Part shown: piece after piece, positions 17,082 through 25,698 of the stretch
How positions within the stretch are numbered: position 1 is the stretch's first letter
How the letters are laid out: the number at the start of each line of letters is the position of its first letter
Origin: Euglena gracilis
Taxonomy: Eukaryota > Euglenida > Euglenophyceae > Euglenales
Reading direction: 5' to 3'
Assembly: GCA_039621445.1 (NCBI GenBank)
Contig: CP154956.1
Span: 49,688,826-49,752,825, forward strand
DNA: 64,000 nt
Program-made: the position numbers and the translations under genes
The notes under the pieces: generated by a model
Seen by the model: the letters and a program-made list of their open reading frames with translations, nothing else
Databases searched by the model: none
Told to the model about the DNA's origin: nothing

Positions 17082-17477
17082 TTACACGTAGGGATGGAAG
17101 CGGCTGTAGGTGCGGACCGGGGCGGTGGTCCGCCGGAGCCACTGGGAGCCGACGTTCCCGCGGGAGTCGTACAACAACACCCCGTCGGCCGTGTCACGCA
17201 CCCGGCGCTGGGGGCGGGGAACCAGCGGCACGAAATAGCCCTGCATCCCCCGCGGCGTCCGCCGCTCCTCGATCAGGGGGCTGGGGCGCTCCGAGGTGCG
17301 CATCCCCGGGTCGTAGGGCTGGACGGGGGCCACCGGCACCGCGGACCGCAGGTCCCACCCCCGCCCCGCGGAGTCGGGGAGGTTGATTTGGAGGTTGCGC
17401 CGGCGGTCGACGTAGCTGGTCTGCCGGGCGCGGGAGCCCGGACCGTAGACGGTCGCGAAATTATCCAACGTTGCCAT
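17082..17477 (-). CDS. PLV small basic protein, 131 residues
   Basis: Intact frame from ATG 17477 to TAA at 17082-17084. It sits 8 bases after the capsid gene on the same strand. Arginine/proline-rich (RARQTSYVDRRRNLQINLPD, RPQRRVRDTADGVLLYDSRG), no membrane segment. The element TTGGATAATT lies inside codons 4-7, so the ATG precedes it. A downstream ATG would lose half the protein. Either the element is not used for this gene, or the gene is read from the capsid transcript. Not recognised; a virion core or minor capsid role is a guess from position and charge. Confidence 0.6.
   Translation of the reverse strand: MATLDNFATVYGPGSRARQTSYVDRRRNLQINLPDSAGRGWDLRSAVPVAPVQPYDPGMRTSERPSPLIEERRTPRGMQGYFVPLVPRPQRRVRDTADGVLLYDSRGNVGSQWLRRTTAPVRTYSRFHPYV
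17459..17470 (-). promoter_or_regulatory. TTGGAT element inside the gene start
   Basis: Minus strand CGTTGGATAATT overlaps codons 3-7 of the 131-residue gene. The same TTGGATAATTCGCG string occurs at 22940-22953 ahead of the ATPase. Confidence 0.4.
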
Positions 17478-17485
17478 TCGCGCGT

Positions 17486-19108
17486 TCACTGTACGTTGAG
17501 CTGCTTGGTGACCACCTGGCTGCACCGCGAGAACTGGTTGGAGTGGGCCGCGAGGTTGACGAGCGTCTGGTACTCGATCCACACGTAGATCTTCCGCACT
17601 CCCTCCACGGCGTGCACGAACGGGTCGCTGGTGGGGGCGCTGTCGTCGCGGATGACGTTCTTGAGGCGGATGACGTAGTCGCTGGTGTCGTTGACGATTC
17701 CCCCCACGATCTCCGCCCCGGGCACCCCGGACTGGATGTTCATAGAGAGGTCGACGTGGTACATGGGGATCTCGTAGCGCTCGCGCCCGATGAGGTTGGG
17801 GTCGCGCGCCGTGTCGTTCCACGTGTAGTAGGTGAGGTCGGTGTCCACCTGGCGCCCCGGGGGGTCGGGGGCCAGCAGGCGCTTGAGGCGCACGTAGGGG
17901 TCCGCCAGGCTGAAGCGCTTGTTGTCCGACAGCACGTAGTGGCGGTACACCTGGAACAGGGTGTCGAGGTCCAGCACCTTGTCGTTCTTCCAGCGGATCT
18001 CCACGCCGATGAGGCGCTCGTAGGGCTCGCACGGCGCGAACAGCGGCTCAAAGCCGTTGCCGTTCGGTTGGGGGTTCTTCGGGGCCAGCATCCACCAGAT
18101 GCGCACGATGTTCGTCCGGATCTCCCAGTCGTTGAGGGGGATGTCCAGGAAGTTAGCCGGGTTGCTGAAGTCGAAGTTGTACTCCCGCATACTGTAGCGG
18201 TGCATGAGCCACGACAGCATGCGCGTCGGGGGCAGCGTGAACCCGTGGATGCCGTCCAGCAGGGTCGTGCGGTACTGCCGGATCTCCAGGTCCGTGTAGC
18301 GTGTCACGGAGTAGGGGTGGGCGCCCCCGGACGACGGGTCGCTACCGAACAACAGGAATTTTTGGGTCTGCTGGGCGGACACCCACGGCTCGAACATGAG
18401 GTCGATCTGCACGAACTCCACGCGCCGCAGGTGCAGGCGGTGGAAGATGGGGCCGCAAAACTGGTTGAGGCTGATGTCGAAGAAGAACTTGTACGGCGTC
18501 CCTTGCAGCCTGTCGGAGCAAATCATCCGCGGCAGACCGTCGTCCTGCTCCAGGCCCGCGCGGGTCACGTTGGCGATCTCCGCGGCGGTGACCCCGCCGC
18601 TCACCTGCTTGCTGTCGATGTCGTTGTACCAGCCCTTGCTGTTGCTGTTGGGGTTGTAGAAGAATACGGGAGTGGAGCCCGCCGGGACCACCCCGGCGTT
18701 CATCAGGAAGGCGTCGCGGACCTCGTTGCGCTCCCCCGCCAGCTTGGCGGCGTTCATCACGTAGAGGTGGGTGAGCTCGCGCATGCGGTCGGCGCGGAAC
18801 AGGATGTCCTCGTTGATCTTGATGGTCATCTCCCGGATCAGGTCCGGGGCCGGCACGGCGAAGACGTTGCCCGTGTTGGGCCGGGCGCTGAAGTCCAGGC
18901 CGAAACGCAGGCGGATGTCGTTCAGCACCAGTTCCCGGTCCATGGCGTGTTTGAAATCTAGCTTGATACGGGTGTACTGGCCCGGGGCCACACTGGCCGG
19001 CTCGAAGGGCTGTCGGCGCGTGATGTCCTCGTGGAAGGCCGCCAGGCGCCGCGATTGCACTAGCAGGTTCCGCTTGTTCTGTCCCACGACGGCGTAGTGG
19101 TCTGACAT
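17486..19108 (-). CDS. MCP: PLV major capsid protein (double jelly-roll type)
   Basis: 540 residues, intact. The start is ATG 19108 (MSDHYAVVGQNKRNLL), chosen because TGTTGGATCCTTTT sits 9 bases upstream; the frame is open further upstream but without support. The protein is beta-strand rich with many aromatic residues, and blocks such as YTRIKLDFKHAMDRELVLND, NDWEIRTNIVRIWWMLAP, and PMYHVDLSMNIQSGVPGA. Length, the capsid-like N-terminus, and co-occurrence with the packaging ATPase and small structural genes fit the hexon-forming capsid protein of the Polinton/PLV/virophage lineage. It is the best-preserved gene of the block, with no frame break, and faces the plus-strand arm across a short divergent region. 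Which capsid subgroup it belongs to needs a profile search. Confidence 0.75.
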   Translation of the reverse strand: MSDHYAVVGQNKRNLLVQSRRLAAFHEDITRRQPFEPASVAPGQYTRIKLDFKHAMDRELVLNDIRLRFGLDFSARPNTGNVFAVPAPDLIREMTIKINEDILFRADRMRELTHLYVMNAAKLAGERNEVRDAFLMNAGVVPAGSTPVFFYNPNSNSKGWYNDIDSKQVSGGVTAAEIANVTRAGLEQDDGLPRMICSDRLQGTPYKFFFDISLNQFCGPIFHRLHLRRVEFVQIDLMFEPWVSAQQTQKFLLFGSDPSSGGAHPYSVTRYTDLEIRQYRTTLLDGIHGFTLPPTRMLSWLMHRYSMREYNFDFSNPANFLDIPLNDWEIRTNIVRIWWMLAPKNPQPNGNGFEPLFAPCEPYERLIGVEIRWKNDKVLDLDTLFQVYRHYVLSDNKRFSLADPYVRLKRLLAPDPPGRQVDTDLTYYTWNDTARDPNLIGRERYEIPMYHVDLSMNIQSGVPGAEIVGGIVNDTSDYVIRLKNVIRDDSAPTSDPFVHAVEGVRKIYVWIEYQTLVNLAAHSNQFSRCSQVVTKQLNVQ

Positions 19109-19117
19109 GATGCGCAC

Positions 19118-19131
19118 AAAAGGATCCAACA
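19118..19131 (-). promoter_or_regulatory. PLV TTGGAT element of the capsid gene
   Basis: Minus strand TGTTGGATCCTTTT, 9 bases before the ATG at 19108; the best match to the consensus. Confidence 0.75.
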
Positions 19132-19186
19132 AACCAGGTTGTTCGCCGAGTTGGCAGTACTGTTTGATCGTAACCACCCCCCCCGC

Positions 19187-19196
19187 TGTTGGATCC
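19187..19196 (+). promoter_or_regulatory. PLV TTGGAT element, first plus-strand gene
   Basis: TGTTGGATCC, 9 bases before the ATG at 19206. Together with 19118-19131 it forms a divergent pair about 55 bases apart. Confidence 0.65.
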
Positions 19197-19205
19197 CAGC
19201 GACAC

Positions 19206-19470
19206 ATGGCGTCGGCACCCGCCGTTCCTGTCGTCGACGACGACGACGGCGAGGTGTAGATCACCCACACCACCGCGGCGTTCACCAACGACCGCCTGCG
19301 GGCCGCGGTGGGCGGAGCCTGACCAGCGCGGAGCGCCGTCGGCTGGACAGGCTGTGGACGGACTACACCCGATCCCTGCTGACCCGCGAGCTGTACTGCG
19401 GAGTCCGACTGGCAACTGGATGCGGAGGTGCTGCAGAGCATCGCCGGAATGACCCGGCGGGCTCAGGGCT
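19206..19470 (+). pseudogene. broken small PLV gene
   Basis: ATG at 19206 after a good TGTTGGATCC. Coding style (MASAPAVPVVDDDDGEV) is stopped by TAG at 19257-19259, then resumes in the same and later in other frames (TSAERRRLDRLWTDYTRSLL; DWQLDAEVLQSIAGMTRRAQ) up to the stop at about 19470. Original length is about 85 residues: acidic start, helical basic end. Not recognised. At least one stop and two frame changes show it is dead. Confidence 0.45.
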
Positions 19471-19533
19471 AACTCGCCAGCCACTGGATGCAGCTGGTGA
19501 AGACGGGGAAGACGCACCGAATTCGCCTACCTC

Positions 19534-20906
19534 ATGCACAAGAGCGACAACTCCGTCATCCCCGACATGGGAGGCTACTTCCGCACTAACCCGGTGGCGG
19601 AGGGAGAGGGGGAGGCGACGTCGTCCACCACAGACGGCGTCCCGTACATCAACGACGCGCACTGGCAGCACGACGTGATCAGCGAGGCCAACAAGAAGAC
19701 CATGACGCTCAAGGTGATGGAGCGGCTGGCGGAGTACACCGACAAGGGGCTACCGGCCGTCGAGCCCCCGCTGCACGACACCACCCGGGTGGCTGCGGTG
19801 GGTGCGCAAGACAACGTCAAAGACGCCTGGATACCGGACTACGAAGCGGAGCCGTCCCGGCCAAAGAATCGACGACAGGCCGAATTCCAGCGCTCACAAA
19901 AGCTCGGGGAAGCGGTGGAGGCCGCCCGGCAACAGGCGGTCGCCGCCGCGGCGGAGGAGAAGACTGAGGAGGAGTCCGTGCCGCTGTTTTCCGACTCGGA
20001 TTCACCCCACCAGGCGGCGGACGGCGACTCGTCCGCACCGTTGTTCTCCCCGGATGCGGGCACTCCTTTGTCCACCCTCACTCCCTCCACGGCGCCGCCG
20101 CAGCTGTCCGCGGCGTCAGCGGTGGCCGTTCCCGACGACACACAGGCCACCGTACTGGACGCGGACGACGACGAAGACACCACCCAGCTGTCGATGGCGG
20201 CCGACCCCGCCGGGGCGGGTTCGGGAGCCGCCGCCCCACCACTGTCCCCGGCACCCACCACCAGCGCACCCCTGCGGGTGCGACTGGGCGGGGTCCGCCC
20301 CCGACGCGTCGTGGGGAGCCAGGTCCCCCGGTCCGAACTGGCGCGGGCCGCCGTGCAGCGGCGCCTCGCCCGGGTGGGTTCGCAGTTGTACCCCAACCTG
20401 TACCACGCGCGCACCAACATCGGTCGGAGCCGGGTGGTCACCCGGTCCCAGGCTCAGGCGGAGGAGGAGCGGGCGGCGGCCGCCTCCGCGAACCCCGCGG
20501 CCGCCTCGTCCACCACCACCGGTTGGCAGACTCCCAGTCGGCGGCGGGTACCGCCCGGCCGTCCGGACGACATGCTCCGACTGTCCCAGGTCGTGGTCGT
20601 CCCCCCCGCAAGGCGGAAGCGGGGCCCGCCCAAGCGCCGGCCCAAGGACCGCGCGCAATGGGACGACTGGGAGCGCGAGCAACGGAACCTGCGGGACGAG
20701 GCCCGGAAGGAAAAGAAGCGAAACGCGACCGTCGTCGCGGACTCCCCGATACCTCCTTACCGGAACCCTCCCAGGCCGTGTCCATCGTGGGGCGTGCGGG
20801 ACAACCGCCCCCGCGCGTGGAACTGCACCCCCTGGCCCAGGCGTACGTGGACCGGCTCCCCCCCCCGCCTCCGCGGCAACCGCGACCCCCTCCACCGCCA
20901 CGTTGA
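19534..20906 (+). pseudogene. PLV large acidic/basic low-complexity protein
   Basis: ATG at 19534 (MHKSDNSVIPDMGGYF). About 455 codons, with a frame change near 20745-20760 before the stop at 20904-20906. Residues 1-130 look folded (NKKTMTLKVMERLAEYTDKG). Then comes a long acidic, alanine/proline-rich part containing DADDDEDTTQLS, then a basic part (RVRLGGVRPRRVVGSQ; ARRKRGPPKRRPKDR) like nuclear-targeted or nucleic-acid-binding tails, ending in polyproline. Alternating acidic and basic disordered parts resemble virion core proteins. No enzyme motif seen; function unknown. No TTGGAT element directly upstream; it may be read together with 19206-19470. Confidence 0.45.
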
Positions 20907-20950
20907 TCGGCAACAGCCCCGGCGGGTCTCCGGGCGGGGAGGACGCGGAG

Positions 20951-22933
20951 ATGTCCGCCACCCCGTCCCCACCGCCGTCCGCCCCGTCCGTCATCGCACT
21001 CCCGGCCCCGCAAAGCGCACCCGTCGATCACATCCCCAGCCCCCGGGCCACATCACGTAACGCGGCGGAACAGCAGCGCCGCATTCTCGGAAGACTGCGG
21101 CGGGACTTCGGGAACCAGGCGGATGAACTCGACCTGGAGCCCCTACGGAACCGCACCCCGTACACCTTCGCTCGGTACTGGGCGATCGTGGCCGCACAGT
21201 TGTCCCTGCTCCGGGACGACGCGGCCCTGGAGCGCATCCTGGGCGGGAAAATGGACGCATCGATGAAGGCGGACGTTAAAAAAATGATCAAGATCCTGGA
21301 AGCCCGCCTCCGGAACCGGATGGACGACAACAGCCTGTGGGTGTACCCCTACCAGTACCTGGTACAACACAGCGTGCTCCGCGGCATCCAGGGCACCTGG
21401 CCCCGGAGGGAGATTCCGCCCTACGACGACAGACAGGTGCCGCGGAGCGTCCAGGAGGTGCAGACCGTCCTGAACGTCGTCCTCTACGCGGCCGCGAACG
21501 GCCTGTGGGACCCCGGACCCCGATGGGAGGGGGTCATAAACGACCAGCGGATGGGGACGGCCTGCTGGACCCCCACGCAGCGCGAGGTCCTTGTCCAACT
21601 CGAGGCGGTCCGAAGCAGTGGTTGGCGTCCGTTGCTCAAGAGTTCCCCAACTCCGGCTCGGAACTCGGGGTGTGGCAGAACCTCGCGCGGCTGCCCGTGC
21701 CGCCCGTCCGCCCCGCCCCAACACTGCCGATGCGCCACGAATTCCGCAATCAATGGTGGGACTACGGATCCCGGATGATGTGGTTCTGCTACGACTGGCG
21801 ACCCCAGGACAGCGAGGGGAGCAACCGCCGCCTGTTTCACGAACAATGCCACCCGTTTCCGGACCCCCCCGACGATTCAAAGGCCTCGTGGCACCTCCTC
21901 ACCCCATCCACCGCACAGCAGTCCACCCAACCACAGTCACAGTCGACGCAGTTCACCATCCCGACCCAGTCCACACAACCAACCCAGTCGACGCAGCTCA
22001 CGGTCCACAGCCAGGACAACAACTACCTATGGGAGGTGTACGACGACGTCGTCAACGACCTCCCGAACGAAACCAACCTCCCTGAACTCCCGGGAGGGGT
22101 GGGGGGGGACGGGCCCGTGATGATGGACTACGAATTTCCCACCACGCACGACGTCCTGGTGCGCACGCAGCGCTGGATCGACACCATCCGCACCCAGGCC
22201 GAGGACTGGGTGGAGGCGTTCACGGGCGCAATCCGGAGGGGCGACCGCGTCGCGGCCCGGACATTGGCCAGTCGACAACCAACACGTGCGTCTGGAACTC
22301 CACATGTTCTTCCACATCGCGCGGCGCAAGTTCATCTTCGACGACCTCGTTCGCCAGCGGAAGCTGCCACCGGGATGGGCGGGCCCGCGGGACGTGCAAC
22401 TGCCCGACGAAGACCGCCTGTTCGACCCCCCCGAGGTGGCCGACGCCGAGCGCAACTGGACTTTTTTCCACGAGGTGCGACCCCCCGCGGTGGTCGGGGG
22501 GAGTGGACGGGCCACGTCTCCCACCGGGTCGGAGGCCACCCTCTCCACCCAAAGGATCATGGGCAGCAGCCCGTCGACCCAAACGATCATCGACAGCAGC
22601 CCGCCGGCCCGCATCTTCGACACCACTCCCCTGCCCACCCAGTTCGTGGATTCCCCCTCCTGGATGGGACCACCTTCGGCCCTGGTGGATCCGCTGCCGA
22701 GCCTGGTGGCCGCCACAGCCGGCACCCCCACCAGCACGTGGGACAGCAGCCCGGGCCCCGTACAGGCGTACGCCCCGGGGCGGTTCAACGTCGTGGCCCG
22801 CCACGTCATCCATCCTGGCCAGGCCCGCCTGCAGCAGGTCTTCGCCCCCCTGCGCGAGGCCATGGTCCCCGTCTGGCGCCGGTGCAACCGCTTCCGGGAC
22901 TCACTCGAAAGCTTCGCCTCCAGCGGTCAATAG
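20951..22933 (+). pseudogene. PLV large protein of unknown function, three frames
   Basis: ATG at 20951. Coding character moves between frames at about 21615 and 22275 and ends with TAG at 22931-22933; about 660 residues in all. Folded-looking blocks: EQQRRILGRLRRDFGNQADE, PYTFARYWAIVAAQLSLLRD, a helical KMDASMKADVKKMIKILEAR, WWDYGSRMMWFCYDWRPQD, then a T/Q/S-rich linker (STQPQSQSTQ) and an end with RLELHMFFHIARRKFIFDD. No Walker, polymerase, helicase or protease motif was found. It sits where replication genes often lie in PLVs, but nothing supports that role here. It may be two genes fused by decay. Confidence 0.4.
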
Positions 22934-22938
22934 GTGTC

Positions 22939-22949
22939 GTTGGATAATT
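22939..22949 (+). promoter_or_regulatory. PLV TTGGAT element ahead of the ATPase
   Basis: GTTGGATAATT, 6 bases after the previous stop and 135 bases before the ATPase ATG. A GC3-rich open frame of about 55 codons runs from it (LDNSRIPRRSTASTVAG) without an ATG, possibly the lost start of a small gene. Confidence 0.5.
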
Positions 22950-23084
22950 CGCGCATACCCCGCCGCTCCACCGCGTCCACCGTCGCCGGGCACATCGTCT
23001 CCCCCGGAGCGGCCAAGCTGTCCCGCGTCTTCACCCCCCTCTGCGACGGTGTGATCCGGGGCGGCACCCTCGTCCCGCCAACCG

Positions 23085-23909
23085 ATGGCGCAGCGGCAAG
23101 GAGCCCCGCAACAACAACGTCCTGCAGCGCCCGCTGGCGCTCGCCGCGCGCCTGCCGTGGCTGCCCCGGTACAACTTCGCCCGCAGCTAGGCGACACCGC
23201 GGCGGTGTCGCCGCCCCAGGTGGACCTCCAGGCGCAGCTGCAGGAGATGTTCCGCGACCCGTACCAGGCGCCAATCGTGTTGTGCCTGGGACAGAAGGGG
23301 GGCGGCAAATCCTTCCGCGTCATGACGCTGCTCATGTGGCTGCTCCGCAACAACGTGTTCGACCAGTACTTCCTGGTCCTGCCCACGTACCTGTTCGAGG
23401 CCGCGAACTCGTACGCGTGGCTCCAGCCGTTCCGGGACAAGGTGTTCATCACCTCGGAGTACCCCCCCGACCTCTCCGCGGCGTTCCTGCAGCGGCCGGA
23501 CGCCACCGTCGCCCCCCACGCCATCCGCCTGACCTTCCTCTGGCTGGAAGACGTGGGGATGAACGAGGCCTTCCGGACCGACCGCCACTTCGTGGGGCTG
23601 CTGTCCGTCGCCCGCAACAAGCGGCTCAGTGTCTGCCTGTGCTACCACTCGCTGACCTCGGGGCACACCCTGTCCCCGTTCCTCCGGCAGAACGTCACCC
23701 ACACCCTGCTCTTCCGCGTGACCAACGAAAAACTCCTGGAGAGCATCTACGAGGAGCTCATCTCCATGACCGGACACTACGAACGCTTCCGGGAGTTCAA
23801 GGGGATCTACAACCAACACACCTGCTCCGTCGTCAACCCCCGCACCGGGGAGGTGGACAAGAACTTCAACGGCATCTGCATCAACAACTCCCTGGGGTGC
23901 CTCGACTGA
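23085..23909 (+). CDS. PLV genome-packaging ATPase (FtsK/HerA, A32-like)
   Basis: P-loop ATPase that pumps viral DNA into the capsid. Residues 1-45 are a Q/P/A-rich leader. Walker A is GQKGGGKS at residues 69-76, and Walker B is LTFLWLEDVG at about 149-158 with the acidic pair E155-D156. The later block LLSVARNKRLSVCLCYHSLT is a likely sensor strand as in A32-type ATPases. The frame stops at TGA 23907-23909 after 274 residues, but the same frame resumes at once and runs to 24263. The family is usually 250-400 residues, so the stop may or may not inactivate it. ATG 23085 is the first in frame. Confidence 0.8.
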   Translation: MAQRQGAPQQQRPAAPAGARRAPAVAAPVQLRPQLGDTAAVSPPQVDLQAQLQEMFRDPYQAPIVLCLGQKGGGKSFRVMTLLMWLLRNNVFDQYFLVLPTYLFEAANSYAWLQPFRDKVFITSEYPPDLSAAFLQRPDATVAPHAIRLTFLWLEDVGMNEAFRTDRHFVGLLSVARNKRLSVCLCYHSLTSGHTLSPFLRQNVTHTLLFRVTNEKLLESIYEELISMTGHYERFREFKGIYNQHTCSVVNPRTGEVDKNFNGICINNSLGCLD

Positions 23910-24263
23910 AACGTGGCCGAATGGTTCCCCGAGGAGACGGAGGTCCTCTGCGTCTTCCTCGACCGCATGAAGCGCGAGATGGAGCGGCGCCGTCTGCCCG
24001 CCCCCGTGGATAACCAGCACCTGAAGGCGGTAGAGCCGGAGCGGGTGGCCAACATCCGGGGGGCGGATCCGTCCGTCGGGCTCACGCAGCAGAAGACACC
24101 CACCCGCATAGAACTCACCCCGGAGTCCTGGCCCCAGCTCACCCGGGCGGCGCACCACCTCCTGAGTTTCCTCACTCACCCCCAAAATCTGGTGAAATAC
24201 CACCGGGTACCCCTCGCCGAATCCACCCTCTCCCGCTCCCTGCAGCACCTGTTCGGGAAGTAG
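23910..24263 (+). pseudogene. C-terminal extension of the packaging ATPase beyond an in-frame TGA
   Basis: Same frame as the ATPase, starting directly after its TGA and open for 117 codons to TAG at 24261-24263. Composition is that of a folded domain (EWFPEETEVLCVFLDRMKRE; LTPESWPQLTRAAHHLLSFL) and third positions are G/C. Most simply the TGA was a TGG. If translated alone there is no ATG at its start. Confidence 0.6.
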
Positions 24264-24413
24264 ATGCGCAAACGATGTCCGCGCGTGCGCAGGGCCGCCG
24301 TCACCCCGGAGGAGGGGACCCGCCACCGCAAACTCCGCAAGAAGATCGCCAGCGCCCGGTGGTACGCCAAGCGCAAGCGCGCCGCGCTGGTCGAACAGGC
24401 CGAACACCGGTAG
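24264..24413 (+). CDS. 49-residue arginine/lysine-rich protein
   Basis: The ATG directly follows the TAG that ends the ATPase frame (TAGATG), and the frame stops at TAG 24411-24413. Of 49 residues, 12 are Arg and 6 Lys (MRKRCPRVRRAAV, RHRKLRKKIASARWYAKRKR). Size, charge and place fit a DNA-condensing core peptide, comparable in kind to adenovirus mu/pVII. No sequence-family match is claimed. There is no element of its own, so it is probably read with the ATPase. It is intact. Confidence 0.5.
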   Translation: MRKRCPRVRRAAVTPEEGTRHRKLRKKIASARWYAKRKRAALVEQAEHR

Positions 24414-25231
24414 CGGCTCGAGACGGAGCATCGGCAGCGGCATCCCAGCCATCGGGCGGGCGTCTGTGGACGGACGCGGAATTTTGGTACTGGAAAGGCG
24501 TCCTGGCCCGCGCCCGGCGGGGCTACCCGGACCGGCCCGCGGACGTCCCCGCCGAGCGGTGGTGCGGATGGATCGACCGGGTGGGGGCGGCCATCGAACG
24601 GAGTCGGCCCGCGGCCGACGCCCTCTGGCGGCACATCCCCTGGGACGACCCCGCCTTTCCCAAGATCCTGCGGCAAACGGGAATGCGGGAGTGTCGCCGC
24701 ACCACGAACGACCCACTGGAAACCTGCTCCGTATCCGGGGTGGTATTCGCCGGTTTGGCCCACCGCAGTCACGCGTTCGCCAAGGGCTGCTGGCCCACAC
24801 TCCAACCCATCCTGGAGGCCGCGCTGCTCGTGTGCCACCACAACAGCGCACAAACCAGCGTCCACACCCCCCACCCCGCCGTGGGACACAGCCAGCCGCA
24901 GCAGCACCCGCCCACCCACATGCCCGTCCAGAACCCCATTCCCAACGCGGTCCACAACAACTCCGACGCGTCTGCGGGGGTGGTGGCGGAGTGCATCGTC
25001 GAATGGATCCAAGAACACGTATTCCGACCACCGCCACCGCTGTTGGATCCTTCCGATGACCCACGTCACGTCCCCGGGATTCCTCTCCCAGCTCATTCGC
25101 CGCACCGGCAGCGCACCGACGGTGTTGGATCCTTCTCCGCCGTACCAAGGTCCGACCCCGATCACACACCCCGATGCACCCCCCACCCCCCACCACTCGC
25201 TGGCCCGTGCCCGCATCCCCCAACCCTCTGA
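24275..25231 (+). CDS. PLV protein of unknown function
   Basis: Open frame of 318 codons. The first 45 codons overlap the 49-residue basic gene and are probably not real; folded-looking sequence starts at about 24440 (LWTDAEFWYWKGVLARARRG). It contains PAERWCGWIDRVGAAIERSR, DDPAFPKILRQTGMRECRRT, a cysteine/histidine scatter, an H/P/Q-rich linker and ECIVEWIQEHVFRPP. The last 60 codons run over the start of the next gene and its promoter element, so the natural end may be earlier. No family recognised. Confidence 0.45.
   Translation: MSARAQGRRHPGGGDPPPQTPQEDRQRPVVRQAQARRAGRTGRTPVAARDGASAAASQPSGGRLWTDAEFWYWKGVLARARRGYPDRPADVPAERWCGWIDRVGAAIERSRPAADALWRHIPWDDPAFPKILRQTGMRECRRTTNDPLETCSVSGVVFAGLAHRSHAFAKGCWPTLQPILEAALLVCHHNSAQTSVHTPHPAVGHSQPQQHPPTHMPVQNPIPNAVHNNSDASAGVVAECIVEWIQEHVFRPPPPLLDPSDDPRHVPGIPLPAHSPHRQRTDGVGSFSAVPRSDPDHTPRCTPHPPPLAGPCPHPPTL
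25041..25052 (+). promoter_or_regulatory. PLV TTGGAT element
   Basis: TGTTGGATCCTT, 3 bases before the ATG at 25056. Confidence 0.65.
25122..25134 (+). promoter_or_regulatory. second TTGGAT element inside the same gene
   Basis: GTGTTGGATCCTT, 80 bases after the first, inside codons 23-27. It may be a relic of a local duplication. Confidence 0.4.
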
Positions 25232-25575
25232 ACTCTTCCCGACTACCATGGAGCTTTTCAAATCCCAGTCCCGGCGTCCACTGGGACGCGCGGCGCATTC
25301 ATTCCCGCCACCAGTCCCTGATGTTCCGCCGACCCCCCAACCAAACCACCCTCCGGCTACCGCAGCAGGACCACCTCCGCTTCAGCCGCCGGCCCCGCCC
25401 GCCCCCCGTCTGAGCCCCGCCGGTGTCACCGCCTGGCGGCTCCACCGCCGCCGGGCCAACGCCGGAACCCAACCCCCCACCGCCGCCGGAGGCTCCGCCT
25501 GGCGGGTCCTCCCCGGCCTGTTGAAGCGCAAGTTCCAACAGATCACAACCACCACAGCGAGCGGTGACGGTGGCA

Positions 25576-25592
25576 GTGGCGGACAGTGGGTC
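25576..25592 (+). repeat. 17-bp target-site duplication, left copy
   Basis: GTGGCGGACAGTGGGTC, identical to 33574-33590, directly abutting the LINE 3' end. Confidence 0.9.
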
Positions 25593-25698
25593 GGGGGGGG
25601 GGTTCGGTCGGAGCGGCGAGGGGGGCCTCACCGCGGGGCGCTGTCTAGGCCATGATGACCGAGATCACCACGATGCCTAGCGCCCCATCCCTCCTCCA

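Noticed and set aside
17471-18961. Long plus-strand open frame (496 codons) opposite the capsid gene
   Set aside because: It is antisense to the well-supported capsid gene. Its length comes from high GC at third positions on the other strand, and its V/H/E-rich content shows no folded character.
20951-22933. PLV replication polymerase or helicase
   Set aside because: The position invites it, but no Walker A/B, polymerase A/C or primase motif could be found in any of its frames.
22934-24013. 359-codon frame overlapping the ATPase
   Set aside because: Beyond the first 55 codons it is a shadow of the ATPase gene, which has Walker motifs; kept only as a note under the upstream element.
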